Below, piece after piece: positions 18,001 through 26,041 of a stretch of 64,000 bases of DNA; position 1 is the stretch's first letter, and the number at the start of each line of letters is the position of its first letter. The notes beneath the pieces are model-generated. The model had not been told where the DNA came from, did not search any database, and was given only the letters and a program-made list of their open reading frames with translations. The stretch is from JAEUIA01 sp034440255 (GTDB lineage: Bacteria > Planctomycetota > UBA1135 > GCA-002686595): contig JAWXBU010000157.1 in the NCBI GenBank assembly GCA_034440255.1, positions 4,972 to 68,971 of the forward strand, read 5' to 3'. The translations under genes were made by a program, and so were the position numbers.

Positions 18001-18400
18001 TGAACGAAGCGGGTGCGCTCCACGGCGAAGGCTGGCCCGCCAAATCCCATGTGCGCACGATCCAGTGGTACGTTTGCCACGGAACCAGTTCTCGCCCTCC
18101 GTAAATGACTTGATTCGTGTCGCGCACACCGAGTTTCGTGCTCCACGTGTCACCCGTTTCTTTGTCGAGCAGGTCGCGGCTCTCGCTCACCAAGATCTGA
18201 TAAGCGGACTGCTGAGCGCCGCGGCGAGGATCGTCGAGCTCCCACGAGAAACGCGGCGCAGCGACATCGATGCCGATGGGATTCGCCCTGAGCTCGACGC
18301 GCAAGTTCTTCGGCGGTCGAGCTCCTTCGCTCTGGGCTGCGACCGAGACGGTGACCAAAACGATCGAGAGGAGAGCGCTGAGGAACGAGCGGATCGACAT
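15044..18400 (-). CDS. Alpha-L-rhamnosidase, GH78
   Basis: Secreted glycoside hydrolase of 1118 residues that releases terminal alpha-L-rhamnose from polysaccharides or glycosides. A signal peptide (1-22, ending VAAQS) is followed by the GH78 N-terminal Fn3-like domain (PKNLRVELRANPIGID, FSWEL) and an inserted galactose-binding-like beta domain (about 150-300, with FRAYVDGTPSF and RFSIRYVRIVIEKM). The concanavalin-like region has EIRINGQRIVNESFAPGWTDY. The (alpha/alpha)6 barrel shows GLVRDDRLGWLGGAANF, where acidic residues correspond to the family's general-acid region. The C-terminal beta-sandwich ends with VPAGTYHFTST. ATG 18400 fits the signal peptide. It diverges from the rhomboid gene. 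It suggests use of algal or plant polysaccharide. Confidence 0.85.
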   Translation of the reverse strand: MSIRSFLSALLSIVLVTVSVAAQSEGARPPKNLRVELRANPIGIDVAAPRFSWELDDPRRGAQQSAYQILVSESRDLLDKETGDTWSTKLGVRDTNQVIYGGRELVPWQTYHWIVRTWDLAGQPSPWSAPASFTMGPMRAADWQASWIFSEKNTAHPQGGFLGYRSKNAAKADDFEYIQIDLGSNLIFDNIVIHPARPDGDPTKPGVLFPLRFRAYVDGTPSFDAKFMRVGDAMVNDTPNPGVDPVVIPCTRFSIRYVRIVIEKMQADGDKGFAFAIGEMEVRDGMNNVATVGEASASNSMEDGGWSVQGLNDKVLLPGRAVVAEIKPVTMLRKPFVVSNTPKRAHLVTSAQGLFEIRINGQRIVNESFAPGWTDYSKRVPYAMYDVTPFLVQGDNLMAVLLADGWYAGRLGDPIADDAPPERGRYGATPRFIAQLRIEPSTGPTTFMNSDASWKWSQAGPIRSSDLIDGENIDWVSDQRGWDTNNFVDQGWKNVTAVKEGPSLFARVADPIRQGNPVPAVSLKELATRTFVYDFGQVMSGVACVNADQKDQGTIQLKYGEALDANGRVFAGNARRARPVDRMTLRAGLKGELIPSFTIHGFRYVEISGNIPPATLGLITAIPITSDVRQVGAFECSDPILTQLWRNIEWTRRNNMVGIPTNGLVRDDRLGWLGGAANFAHTAMFQADLSSTYAQWLVDVRGAQSEDGRFSDFAPNPFAKLERARATPGFADGAVTLPWEMYLHYHDRRVLDASLPATMKWIDWVRSKNPSLVWKEARGEDLGDWNDASTLMHASRAQESDSVRKDLFATATFARTCEIAAKSAFACAKTKDAERLSKLALEARAAFVKEFVEPTGRLRGDAQAAYALALDFDLFAEDRDAEARAVESLVRKVQESGGVLTTGAATSHRLLLALSRHGRHDLALKLATRRELPSWGYAIDRGATTVWERWDGYVEGRGFHEASENSLDSVAFGSIGEWMVRTIGGIELEDRHLAYGPVILEPILDGPTRNSAEGPRAFEHVKLSPKIEGLTWAKCAHESIAGRLSVSWKREGDVLVYDCTIPPNTTATLALPAVDRAKIKEGESQVDAVGGLQVWSVEGGIASIEVPAGTYHFTSTLK

Positions 18401-18490
18401 CGGCAAGAAACTCGGGTGGGGATGGATGGAAATCGACGGACGAGCGCACCAGTATAGGCGCCGCTTTCGCGAAAGACTGCGCGCCTCCCC

Positions 18491-19426
18491 GTGAACTCCA
18501 CTCAAGCGACCTGGGTCGAGGTATCGCGCTCGCCCGACCGGCGCGTGTGTCGCAACCACGGGCTCGTGCTGCAAGCGATGGAGATTCCGCACGGGATTCT
18601 CGAGGTCGATCGCTCGTACGTGGTCGTGGCTCGATCGGATCTGGCCGACAAAGCGCGCGAAGAATTGTTGCGCTACGAGCGCGAGAACCTCGGTTGGCCG
18701 CCGCGCGAAATCGCTTCGCGCCCGATCAGCCAAGGCATCCACGCGGCGATCGTCTTCGGCGGAGTGATGGTGTTCGCGTACGTGTTGCAGCACCAAGAGC
18801 GTTATGGGCTCGATTGGAGTGCGCTCGGGCGAGCCGACGCTGGCTTGATTCGCGGCGGCGAATGGTGGCGCACGATCACGGCACTCTCGCTTCACGTCGA
18901 TCTGCCACACCTCGCTGGCAATATCGTTTTCGGAGCCGTATTCAGCGTGATTCTGGCGCAGAGCATCGGCGTCGGTCTCGCGTGGTGGGGCTTTCTCGTC
19001 ACCGGTGCGCTGGGCAATCTGATCAACGCGTGGTTCCAGGCACCGACGCATTTGTCGATGGGCGCCTCGACGGCCGTGTTCGGTGCACTCGGCGTGCAAG
19101 TGGCGTTCGAATGGATGCGGCGGCATGAACTGTCTTATCGCGGTTGGCGTCGTTGGGCGCCGCTCGTCATGGGCGTGGCATTGCTCGGCTGGCTGGGAAC
19201 GGGGGGAGCCTCGATCGAAGATCCGCAAACGTTCACAGGCACGTTGCAGAAGGTCGACGTGATGGCGCACGTGTTCGGATTCGCCGTCGGAGCGCTGATC
19301 GGTTTCGCATTGGGACGTCGTCGCGATGCCTTGCGCCTGAAGACGAGCACGCAGGCGATCGTCACCGTTTCGGCACTGTTCGCACTCGTCGCTGCGTGGG
19401 CGGTCGCGATCGTATCTGGCCGCTGA
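18491..19426 (+). CDS. Rhomboid-family intramembrane serine protease
   Basis: Six or seven-helix membrane protease that cuts substrates within the membrane. Catalytic Ser193 lies in MGASTAVFGALG and His260 in DVMAHVFGFAVG, the rhomboid dyad, with HVDLPHLAGNIVFG as the conserved loop/helix 2 motif. The first 75 residues form a soluble cytoplasmic segment that starts with the nucleophile-free sequence VEVSRSPDRRVCRNH and may be a regulatory domain. The GTG 18491 start is the first in the frame and matches homology in the soluble domain. It diverges from the rhamnosidase and precedes the carrier gene by about 75 nt. Confidence 0.85.
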   Translation: MNSTQATWVEVSRSPDRRVCRNHGLVLQAMEIPHGILEVDRSYVVVARSDLADKAREELLRYERENLGWPPREIASRPISQGIHAAIVFGGVMVFAYVLQHQERYGLDWSALGRADAGLIRGGEWWRTITALSLHVDLPHLAGNIVFGAVFSVILAQSIGVGLAWWGFLVTGALGNLINAWFQAPTHLSMGASTAVFGALGVQVAFEWMRRHELSYRGWRRWAPLVMGVALLGWLGTGGASIEDPQTFTGTLQKVDVMAHVFGFAVGALIGFALGRRRDALRLKTSTQAIVTVSALFALVAAWAVAIVSGR

Positions 19427-19500
19427 GCCACGCTTTCAGCCTGTTTTTCGAGACTGCGACAACGGATGTCGCGTCGATGAAGGCATGATCGACGTCCTCC

Positions 19501-20841
19501 ATGCGATCCGATGGCGCACCGAATACGCGAGTGAATCCCCTCGCGCGACTCGTCGACTTACGACCCGGCGAGGGCGTCACAGCTGCGCTGGCGATGCTCT
19601 ATTTCTTCTGTTTGCTGGCGGGCTACTTCGTTCTGCGCCCGGTGCGAGAGTCGCTCGGTCTCCTGGGAGGTGCGGACCGGTTACCGTTGCTCTTCACGGG
19701 GAGCTTGGTCGCGATGGTCGTGGTGACTCCGATCTTTGCCTGGATGGTGACGCGTTTCCGACGGCGCATTTTCATCCCCAGCGTGTATGCGATCTCGATC
19801 GCGTGCTTGGCGCTCTTTTGGATCGCGTTCCGATTCGCGAACCCGGAGCGCGAGACGGCCCTCGCTTACGTGTTCTACGTTTTCGTCAGCGTCTTCAATC
19901 TGTTCATCGTGTCCGTGTTCTGGGGTTTCATGGCCGACATCTGGAGGCTCGACCAGGCAAAACGCCTGTTCGGCTTCATTGGTGCAGCTGGAACGCTCGG
20001 TGCGATCGTGGGCGGTCAGATGACTCGTTCCTTCGTGACCGCGGTCGGCACCGTGAACATGCTCCTCGTCTCGATCGCCTTCATGACAGCAGCCCTGCTG
20101 TGCGTGGTCGCATTGATGCGCGTTCATGCGATCGATTCCAAGTCCGAGGCGGTCGAACGTTTCGACGGAGACGTGTGGCGGGGAATGAGGCTCGTCGCGA
20201 GTACGCCCTATCTGCGTGCTGTCGCCGCGTACGTTTTCCTGCACGGATTGATCGGCACTTACCTCTACATGCAACAGGGCCAGATCGTCGAGGCGTCGAT
20301 CGCATCACGCGACGAGCGCACGGCTTTGTTCGCGCTCATCGACACGGTCGCGAATGCGTTGACGCTGTTCGTTCAGTTGTTCCTGACGAGTCGTTTGATC
20401 CGGTGGTTCGGCGTGACGTTCGCGCTGGTCTCTCAACCGGCGATCGCGTTCCTCGGTTGGATCGTTCTCGCGCTGGCAATGTTCCAAAGCGCGCGACTGG
20501 CGGCGTCCGGCTTTTCGCCGGGAGGACTCGTGCCCGAACTCGCCGTTCTCGTCGGGTTCCAAGTGCTCTTGCGTGCCAGCAATTACGCGACGGTTCGTCC
20601 GGCGCGCGAAGCGTTGTTCACCGTCGTCGAGCGCGAAGTGAAGTACAAATCGAAGAGCTTCATCGACACATTCGTCTATCGCTTCGGCGACGGAGTCGGC
20701 GCGTGGACTTACTTGGGGATGCTCGGAATCGGCGCCGCCTTGCCGGTGATTTCCGTCGCGGTCGTCCCACTTGCGGGTGCGTGGATCGGCGTCGGAGCGG
20801 TGCTCGGTCGCAGACAACGCGCCCTCTCGAACGAGAGCTGA
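19501..20841 (+). CDS. NTT/MFS-like membrane carrier
   Basis: 446-residue protein with about 12 membrane helices, similar in layout to the Npt1/Npt2 (ATP/ADP carrier) branch of the MFS. It starts with NPLARLVDLRPGEG and MLYFFCLLAGYFVLRPVRE, the start typical of free-living NTT-like proteins. FWGFMADIWRLDQAKRLFGFIGAAGTLGAIVG and RASNYATVRPAREALFTVV are also characteristic. In free-living bacteria these proteins are not demonstrated nucleotide importers, so the substrate is open. ATG 19501 is used; another in-frame ATG lies outside the conserved part. A GC-rich hairpin separates it from the convergent gene. Confidence 0.65.
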   Translation: MRSDGAPNTRVNPLARLVDLRPGEGVTAALAMLYFFCLLAGYFVLRPVRESLGLLGGADRLPLLFTGSLVAMVVVTPIFAWMVTRFRRRIFIPSVYAISIACLALFWIAFRFANPERETALAYVFYVFVSVFNLFIVSVFWGFMADIWRLDQAKRLFGFIGAAGTLGAIVGGQMTRSFVTAVGTVNMLLVSIAFMTAALLCVVALMRVHAIDSKSEAVERFDGDVWRGMRLVASTPYLRAVAAYVFLHGLIGTYLYMQQGQIVEASIASRDERTALFALIDTVANALTLFVQLFLTSRLIRWFGVTFALVSQPAIAFLGWIVLALAMFQSARLAASGFSPGGLVPELAVLVGFQVLLRASNYATVRPAREALFTVVEREVKYKSKSFIDTFVYRFGDGVGAWTYLGMLGIGAALPVISVAVVPLAGAWIGVGAVLGRRQRALSNES

Positions 20842-20844
20842 ATC

Positions 20845-20858
20845 AGGGCGGCGGCCCT
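20845..20858. terminator. GC hairpin between convergent genes
   Basis: AGGGC (20845-20849) pairs with GCCCT (20854-20858) across a GGCG loop, in the 16-nt gap between two convergent stop codons. It is short and has no U tract, so it is only a candidate. Confidence 0.25.
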
Positions 20859-22096
20859 CAACGAGACAGCGTGGGAAACCACGCGATCGCGTCGAAGTCG
20901 ACTAGGACTTCGTGATCCCAAGGCGTTTCCGACGCCGCGCCGCACACGTCATCCGCACTGCGCAAAGAGCGATGCTCGGCGAACCATGCCGTCACGTTCG
21001 CGTCCGCGGGCTTCACGCGCAGATCGAGGATCCAGGCTGCATCGCCGCTCGCGTGTGCGAACGCGCGCTCGAGCGGGCCGGCGTCGGCGAGCGAGATCTT
21101 CAACGCGCGTGGAATGCGTTTCGTCGTCGCGTTCGGATCGAGCGCGAGGAATTCCGCTGATCCGCACGCGGTCGCTACGGCGACGAAGGGCTCTCCACCG
21201 AGGCCCTTGAATTGCGCGGCGAACGAATCGGCGTCGCTCGCACGCGCGAGATCGCGCAGACCGACGAAGGCGAACAATCGTCCTGTTTCAGGCCTGTTTT
21301 TGAGCGCGACGAGCGCGTTCTCGGCCATGATCCGGCCGCGGGGATCGTGCTCGCCGTTGTCGCGTTCGAAACGCATCACTTCCTCGTACTGCGACAATCC
21401 GATCAGCAGACGAGAGTGACCCGCGAACTCGGCGGCCGAAGACTTGGTCGTGTACTGCGCTTCTGCGTCGCGAAAGAGTCCGAGGGTTTCTTCGAGTGCC
21501 AAGCGCAAGACGACGCGCTGATTGTCATCGAGTTGGAAGTAGGCCGCTTCCCCATTGCGTCCATCCACCGACAGCGGGCGAAGCGCGTGCTCGGCGCGTG
21601 GCAACGCATCGGGATCCACTTTGGAGATGTAACTCAGTACCTCCGTACACGCCGCGCGCGGATCGCCGGTCGCGATGCCGACGAGCTTCGGTTTGGCTTC
21701 CCGCTTCGAAAGATCGGTGAGCCACGTACGCGCAGCGGAGACGTTCCAACCGAAGGCATGGCAATCCGCCAGCAATTTGTCGACGTCACCGACTCCGGTT
21801 CGCACCCAACGCTCGAGTTCTTCGCCTTCGCGGTATCCGCAGTCGAGCGCAAGCACGTCGTTCGCTGTCGCGCATGCGGCGATCGTGCCTTCGAAGCGCG
21901 CGAGTTCCGCGGTGCCGGCGAAGGCTCGGCCCACCATCACGACCCGCGCACTCGCTTCGCCAACCGGCCTCGCGACGATTTCCTGCGGTGAAACAGCGTG
22001 TTTCTTCGCTTCAGCGAACCAGTCGACGACCGGCTTCGGAGTGTCTTCGAATACGGTGATCGCAAGCAGCGCGAGTGCGAAGTGAACGACCTTCAT
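20858..22096 (-). CDS. Erythromycin-esterase-like secreted protein without catalytic His
   Basis: 412-residue protein with an N-terminal signal-like segment. It aligns by eye with the erythromycin esterase (Ere) family: RWVRTGVGDVDKLLADCHAF, ARTWLTDLS, TEVLSYISKVDPDAL, and a helix near residue 270 with DPRGRIMAENALVAL. Ere enzymes have a GESTHG loop with catalytic Glu/His and a later AHNAHVAR. Here those places read VGRAFAGTAE and FVGLRDLAR, so both His are lost. I therefore predict a structural or binding protein, not an esterase and not an antibiotic-resistance gene. It is followed by no gene in the same direction and is preceded closely (11 nt) by the GNAT gene. Confidence 0.6.
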   Translation of the reverse strand: MKVVHFALALLAITVFEDTPKPVVDWFAEAKKHAVSPQEIVARPVGEASARVVMVGRAFAGTAELARFEGTIAACATANDVLALDCGYREGEELERWVRTGVGDVDKLLADCHAFGWNVSAARTWLTDLSKREAKPKLVGIATGDPRAACTEVLSYISKVDPDALPRAEHALRPLSVDGRNGEAAYFQLDDNQRVVLRLALEETLGLFRDAEAQYTTKSSAAEFAGHSRLLIGLSQYEEVMRFERDNGEHDPRGRIMAENALVALKNRPETGRLFAFVGLRDLARASDADSFAAQFKGLGGEPFVAVATACGSAEFLALDPNATTKRIPRALKISLADAGPLERAFAHASGDAAWILDLRVKPADANVTAWFAEHRSLRSADDVCGAASETPWDHEVLVDFDAIAWFPTLSR

Positions 22097-22107
22097 GGCG
22101 ATCCTTC

Positions 22108-22920
22108 TCAACGCGGCAACGACCCGCGCAGGTGCAAGATTTCGAAACGCAACTGAGCGCCCTTCGCGATCAACATCTCGGCCGTTGGCGCGTCGTTCTC
22201 GATCACGAGTTGAAGCCAGTTGGACTTCGGAGGAGCGTGGCTCTCCAACACGTCGAGCAACGGCCGCACCAGTTCGACGCTCTGCACGCGGAACGGGAAC
22301 GCACCCGGGAAAGCCGGATCGAAGCGTGCGAACGCGATCGGCTCTTCGCGCGGGTCGACCAGCTGTGCGAGCACATGGCCCTCGAACGATCGCAGGCGCG
22401 CGACCATGCCGTCGGGCAACTGGAAAGCTCTCTCGACAGCCGGGTCGTGACGCGCCTCGACGTCGCTCGCGCAAGCGAGATGAGTGCGCTTCGGCAAAGC
22501 CTGTTTTCGGCTCCATTCGAAGCGCATCACCATCGTCGAGTACTCCGCGCGCATACCGACCGATTCGTACAGGTGGATCGCTGACGCGTTGTCCGATCGC
22601 ACGTTGAGCTCCCACTCGCTCGCACCGCGCTCGCGTAAGTTCGCTGCGATCCTGTCCATCACGGAGCGACCTACGCCGCGGCCGCGCTGGCTCTGCGCAA
22701 CGACGACGTGACGAATGTAGCCACGCTCGCCGTAGGGCTCGACGAACGCGTACGCGACCTTCGCGCCGTTCTCTTCGAGGAAGAACGTGTGCGGCATCAT
22801 CTCAGTGCACCAGCGCGCCGGATCCGGGATCGGATCGTCGTGCCCCAGCTCGACGAAGAAGCGCGCGAATTCGGCGTGATCCTCCGGTCGTGCGGTGCAC
22901 ATCGTGAGCTCTGACTTCAT
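22108..22920 (-). CDS. GNAT-family N-acetyltransferase with extra C-terminal domain
   Basis: 270-residue protein. The N-terminal GNAT domain (1-145) has the acetyl-CoA motif VVVAQSQRGRGVGRSVM and the downstream NVRSDNASAIHLYESVGM. The C-terminal half (about 150-270), with FARFDPAFPGAFPF and NWLQLVIENDAPTAEMLIAKGAQLRFE, looks like a second, degenerate GNAT fold. The substrate is unknown. ATG 22920 is chosen because the domain starts there. The next gene downstream, the Ere-like protein, begins 11 nt after the stop, so they may form an operon. Confidence 0.75.
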   Translation of the reverse strand: MKSELTMCTARPEDHAEFARFFVELGHDDPIPDPARWCTEMMPHTFFLEENGAKVAYAFVEPYGERGYIRHVVVAQSQRGRGVGRSVMDRIAANLRERGASEWELNVRSDNASAIHLYESVGMRAEYSTMVMRFEWSRKQALPKRTHLACASDVEARHDPAVERAFQLPDGMVARLRSFEGHVLAQLVDPREEPIAFARFDPAFPGAFPFRVQSVELVRPLLDVLESHAPPKSNWLQLVIENDAPTAEMLIAKGAQLRFEILHLRGSLPR

Positions 22921-23001
22921 CGCGCCAGAGAAGATAGCGACGAACGGGGGTTCCGACTCCCACTCGATCCAGTACGATTCCGCGCCCGACCGATCCGAAG
23001 T

Positions 23002-23010
23002 CCCCCCCCC
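23002..23010. repeat. C9 homopolymer upstream of the peptide transporter
   Basis: Nine consecutive C residues lie 12 nt before the ATG at 23023, covering the place where a Shine-Dalgarno sequence would be expected to begin. Long mononucleotide tracts can slip during replication. They are also common sequencing-error sites. Confidence 0.6.
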
Positions 23011-23022
23011 GCAGAGAATCGC

Positions 23023-24549
23023 ATGGCTTCTACGCCCGAAATGGCTGCTCCGTCCGACGAACGAACGATCCTCGGCCATCCGCGAGGACTGTTCGTTCTG
23101 TTCTTCGCCGAGCTGTGGGAGCGCTTCTGCTACTACGGCATGCGGGCACTGCTCGTCTTCCATCTCATCGGCATCTTCCAGAAGTCGAGTGCCGATGCAG
23201 CAGTCGTCTACGGTGCTTACACCGCGCTCGTTTACGCACTGGGTGTGTTCGGTGGCTACGTAGCAGACCGACTGCTCGGCTATAGGCGGTCGATCATGCT
23301 CGGTGGCACGATCATGGCGGTTGGATGTTTCACGCTGCTCTCGCACGACGAGACGACGTTCATGATCGGGCTCGCGACGATCATCGTCGGCAACGGCCTC
23401 TTCAAGCCGAACATCTCGACGCTCGTCGGGAAGCTGTACAAACAGGGTGATCCGCGGCGTGACAGTGGCTTCACGATCTTCTACATGGGGATCAACTTGG
23501 GCGCGTTCTTGGCCCCGATTTTCTGCGCGCGCATTTCGCGTTGGATGAGCGAACTGATCGATCCTGTGACTGCGCTTACAGTGCCGGATTACCGGTACGG
23601 ATTCATGCTGGCTGGCATCGGGATGGTTCTCGGAATCGTGGTGTTCGGATTCGGAGGCAACACCCTGAAGGGGAAGGGTGAAGCGCCGCCCGAGCGCAAA
23701 GGTATAAGTACGCTGCTTGCAGTGTTTCTGGGCTGCGTGGCGACCGTACCGCTGATGTACGCGCTGTTGCGTCGCAAAAACGAAGTCGGCATCGCACTCG
23801 GAATCCTCGGAGCCGGCATCGCGCTGTACCTGTTTTTCTTCGCCCTCAAGAGTGACAAGGTCACGAAAGAGCGGATCTTCGCGCTGCTCATCCTCCTGTT
23901 GTGCAACGTCGCCTTTTGGGCCAGCTTCGAACAGGCCGGTAACTCGCTGAACATCTTCGCGGCCAACCACATTCAGCATCTCCACATCGCAGCGTTCGAC
24001 TGGACGATGCTGCCCGAGGACTTCCAGTCGGTGAATGCGATCTTGATCGTTTTGCTCGGGCCGGTTTTCGCGTTGATGTGGGTGAAGCTCGACAAGGTGG
24101 GAGCGAATCCCTCGATCCCTGCGAAGTTCGGGCTGGCGCTCATCCAGGTTGGACTCGGATTCGGATTGCTCTTGCTCGGCATGCAGACCGCCGACCAAGC
24201 GGGAACGATCCCGTGGTCATGGCTCGCCGGGCTGTACTTGATCCACACCACTGGTGAGCTGTGCCTGTCGCCCGTCGGTTTGTCGATGGTCACGAAGCTC
24301 GCGCCCGAAAAGATGACGGGCATGGTCATGGGCGCTTGGTTCGTCTCGATCGCATGCGCCAATTACGGAGCCGGCTTGTTCTCGAAGATCGCAGGCAGCG
24401 TCGAGATCGCCGATGACGCGAAGGGTCCGACGGCTCTCGCGGGGTACGTCGAAGCTTTCACTCCGATCCTCTACATGGCTGTCGCTGTGGGCGTGGCACT
24501 GTTCATCGCGTCGCGCGCTGTCAACAAGTTGATGCACGGAGTGAAGTGA
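23023..24549 (+). CDS. POT/PTR2-family proton-coupled peptide transporter
   Basis: 508-residue membrane protein that imports di- and tripeptides with protons. The proton-coupling ExxER-type motif is present as ELWERFCYYGMRALLVFHL in helix 1. The PTR2 signature occurs as GNGLFKPNISTLVGKLY, then FTIFYMGINLGAFLAPI. About 13-14 membrane helices are visible. The C-terminal GELCLSPVGLSMVTKLAPEKM motif is also typical. The stop overlaps the ATG of the Xaa-Pro dipeptidase, so uptake and cleavage of Pro-containing peptides are coupled. A C9 tract stands just before the start. Confidence 0.88.
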   Translation: MASTPEMAAPSDERTILGHPRGLFVLFFAELWERFCYYGMRALLVFHLIGIFQKSSADAAVVYGAYTALVYALGVFGGYVADRLLGYRRSIMLGGTIMAVGCFTLLSHDETTFMIGLATIIVGNGLFKPNISTLVGKLYKQGDPRRDSGFTIFYMGINLGAFLAPIFCARISRWMSELIDPVTALTVPDYRYGFMLAGIGMVLGIVVFGFGGNTLKGKGEAPPERKGISTLLAVFLGCVATVPLMYALLRRKNEVGIALGILGAGIALYLFFFALKSDKVTKERIFALLILLLCNVAFWASFEQAGNSLNIFAANHIQHLHIAAFDWTMLPEDFQSVNAILIVLLGPVFALMWVKLDKVGANPSIPAKFGLALIQVGLGFGLLLLGMQTADQAGTIPWSWLAGLYLIHTTGELCLSPVGLSMVTKLAPEKMTGMVMGAWFVSIACANYGAGLFSKIAGSVEIADDAKGPTALAGYVEAFTPILYMAVAVGVALFIASRAVNKLMHGVK

Positions 24550-25862
24550 TGAACACGACGACCTACTCGGAACACGTCGCCACGCGACAGCGCACCACCG
24601 AGAGTGCTCTCGCGGTGGCGGGTTTCGATGCGGTCGTCATTCAGAGCGGTTCGCCGTTCACTTACTTCGTCGACGACATGGACGCGCCGTTCCATCCGAC
24701 GCCGCACTTCGCGCATTGGACTCCGCTCGAAGGGCCGCTGCATCTGTTGCACGTTCGAGCTGGCCAGAAGCCGCGTCTCGTGCGCGTCGCGCCCGAGGAT
24801 TATTGGTACGAGCAAGCGGCGCTCGGCACTCCGTTCTGGTTGTCGGAGTTCGACGTCGTCAACGTCACCAGCGCCGAAAACGCCTGGAAAGAGCTGACAA
24901 TCGGCGCTCGCACGGCATACGTCGGTGACCTGCCCGCGCAAGCGACGCGCGCCGGTATCGCGACCGAGGCGCAGAATCCGGACGCGCTCGTGAAGCGTCT
25001 CGACTGGGAGCGCAGCCGGAAATCGGCGTACGAAGTGTCGTGCATCGAGGAAGCGCAGAAGCTCGGCGCTCGCGGTCATCTCGCTGCGCGCGGGACATTT
25101 CTCGAAGGCGGCAGTGAGCTCGACATCCACCACGCTTTCGTCACCGCGGTCGGCTGCACCGACGACGACCTGCCCTACCCGACGATCGTCGCGCTCGACG
25201 AGAAGGGCGCGATCCTCCACTACCACAAGAAGCGCACGACGAAGAATGGCCGCGTGTTGCTCGCCGACTGCGGTGCGCAAGTCCACCGGTATGCGTCGGA
25301 CATCACACGCACGTGGACGACGAAGAAGGCGGATCCGGATTTCTCAGGCCTCGTGACGGCGCTCGACCAGATCCAACGCGACTTGTGCGCGCTGGTGAAG
25401 CCGGGATTGGCCTATCTCACTTTGCATCACACGGCTCACGTGAAGATCGCCGACCTGTTGCATGCAACCGGTTTGATCCGTGCGCGCGGCGAAGACGCCG
25501 TGAAGCTCGGGCTGACTCATCCGTTTTTTCCGCACGGACTCGGACACTTCCTCGGGCTGCAAGTCCACGACGTGTCCGGTCGTCAAACGGCGCCTGAGGG
25601 TGGATCGACTCCGCCGCCGAAGCATTATCCATTCTTGCGCACGACGCGCACGATCGAAGAAGGCCAAGTGTTCACTGTCGAACCAGGCATCTACTTCGTC
25701 GAGATGCTGCTGCGTCCGCATCGTGCCGGCCCGCTCGCGGATATGTTCGCGTGGTCGAAGATCGACGCGCTCGCTGGCCACGGCGGCATCCGCATCGAAG
25801 ACAACGTGCTCGTCACGCGCGACGGCCATCGCAATCTGACGCGTTCCGCGCTGCACGCCTGA
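24549..25862 (+). CDS. pepQ: Xaa-Pro dipeptidase, M24B
   Basis: 437-residue cytoplasmic metallopeptidase that splits Xaa-Pro dipeptides. The C-terminal pita-bread domain (about 165-430) holds the five metal ligands expected in M24: Asp in LADCGAQVHR, Asp in YASDITRTW, His in GLGHFLGLQVHD, Glu in TVEPGIYF and Glu in GIRIEDNVLV. The HPFFPHGLGH context and the length match prolidases of the PepQ type rather than methionine aminopeptidase. ATG 24549 overlaps the transporter stop by one base. A GTG at 24546 would add one residue. Confidence 0.85.
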   Translation: MNTTTYSEHVATRQRTTESALAVAGFDAVVIQSGSPFTYFVDDMDAPFHPTPHFAHWTPLEGPLHLLHVRAGQKPRLVRVAPEDYWYEQAALGTPFWLSEFDVVNVTSAENAWKELTIGARTAYVGDLPAQATRAGIATEAQNPDALVKRLDWERSRKSAYEVSCIEEAQKLGARGHLAARGTFLEGGSELDIHHAFVTAVGCTDDDLPYPTIVALDEKGAILHYHKKRTTKNGRVLLADCGAQVHRYASDITRTWTTKKADPDFSGLVTALDQIQRDLCALVKPGLAYLTLHHTAHVKIADLLHATGLIRARGEDAVKLGLTHPFFPHGLGHFLGLQVHDVSGRQTAPEGGSTPPPKHYPFLRTTRTIEEGQVFTVEPGIYFVEMLLRPHRAGPLADMFAWSKIDALAGHGGIRIEDNVLVTRDGHRNLTRSALHA

Positions 25863-25937
25863 TCGACTGCGACAGCTGCTTCGCGTGCAGACGCAGCCCT
25901 GTTTCGGGGCCCGCGGTGTCGATCCGGAGCCTTGGCA

Positions 25938-25971
25938 CTGCACCCGGTGCAGACACCCACCTGCTATAAAT
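25938..25971 (+). promoter_or_regulatory. Palindrome and -10-like element before the DUF1579 gene
   Basis: CTGCACC/GGTGCAG (25938-25944 and 25946-25952) form a near-perfect 15-nt palindrome, 12 nt upstream of TATAAAT (25965-25971), a good -10 match. No well-spaced -35 is evident, so activator dependence is possible. The gene starts at 26042. The rest of 25863-26041 holds nothing else I recognise. Confidence 0.35.
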
Positions 25972-26041
25972 CCGAGTTCGCGAAGCGCTCGATGACCGCA
26001 TCAGCGCCGTAGAAGTTTAAAGCAAGCAGACAGGAGACCCC

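Noticed and set aside
20858..22096. Antibiotic-resistance (macrolide esterase) gene
   Set aside because: Both catalytic His of Ere enzymes are missing, so drug hydrolysis is not expected.
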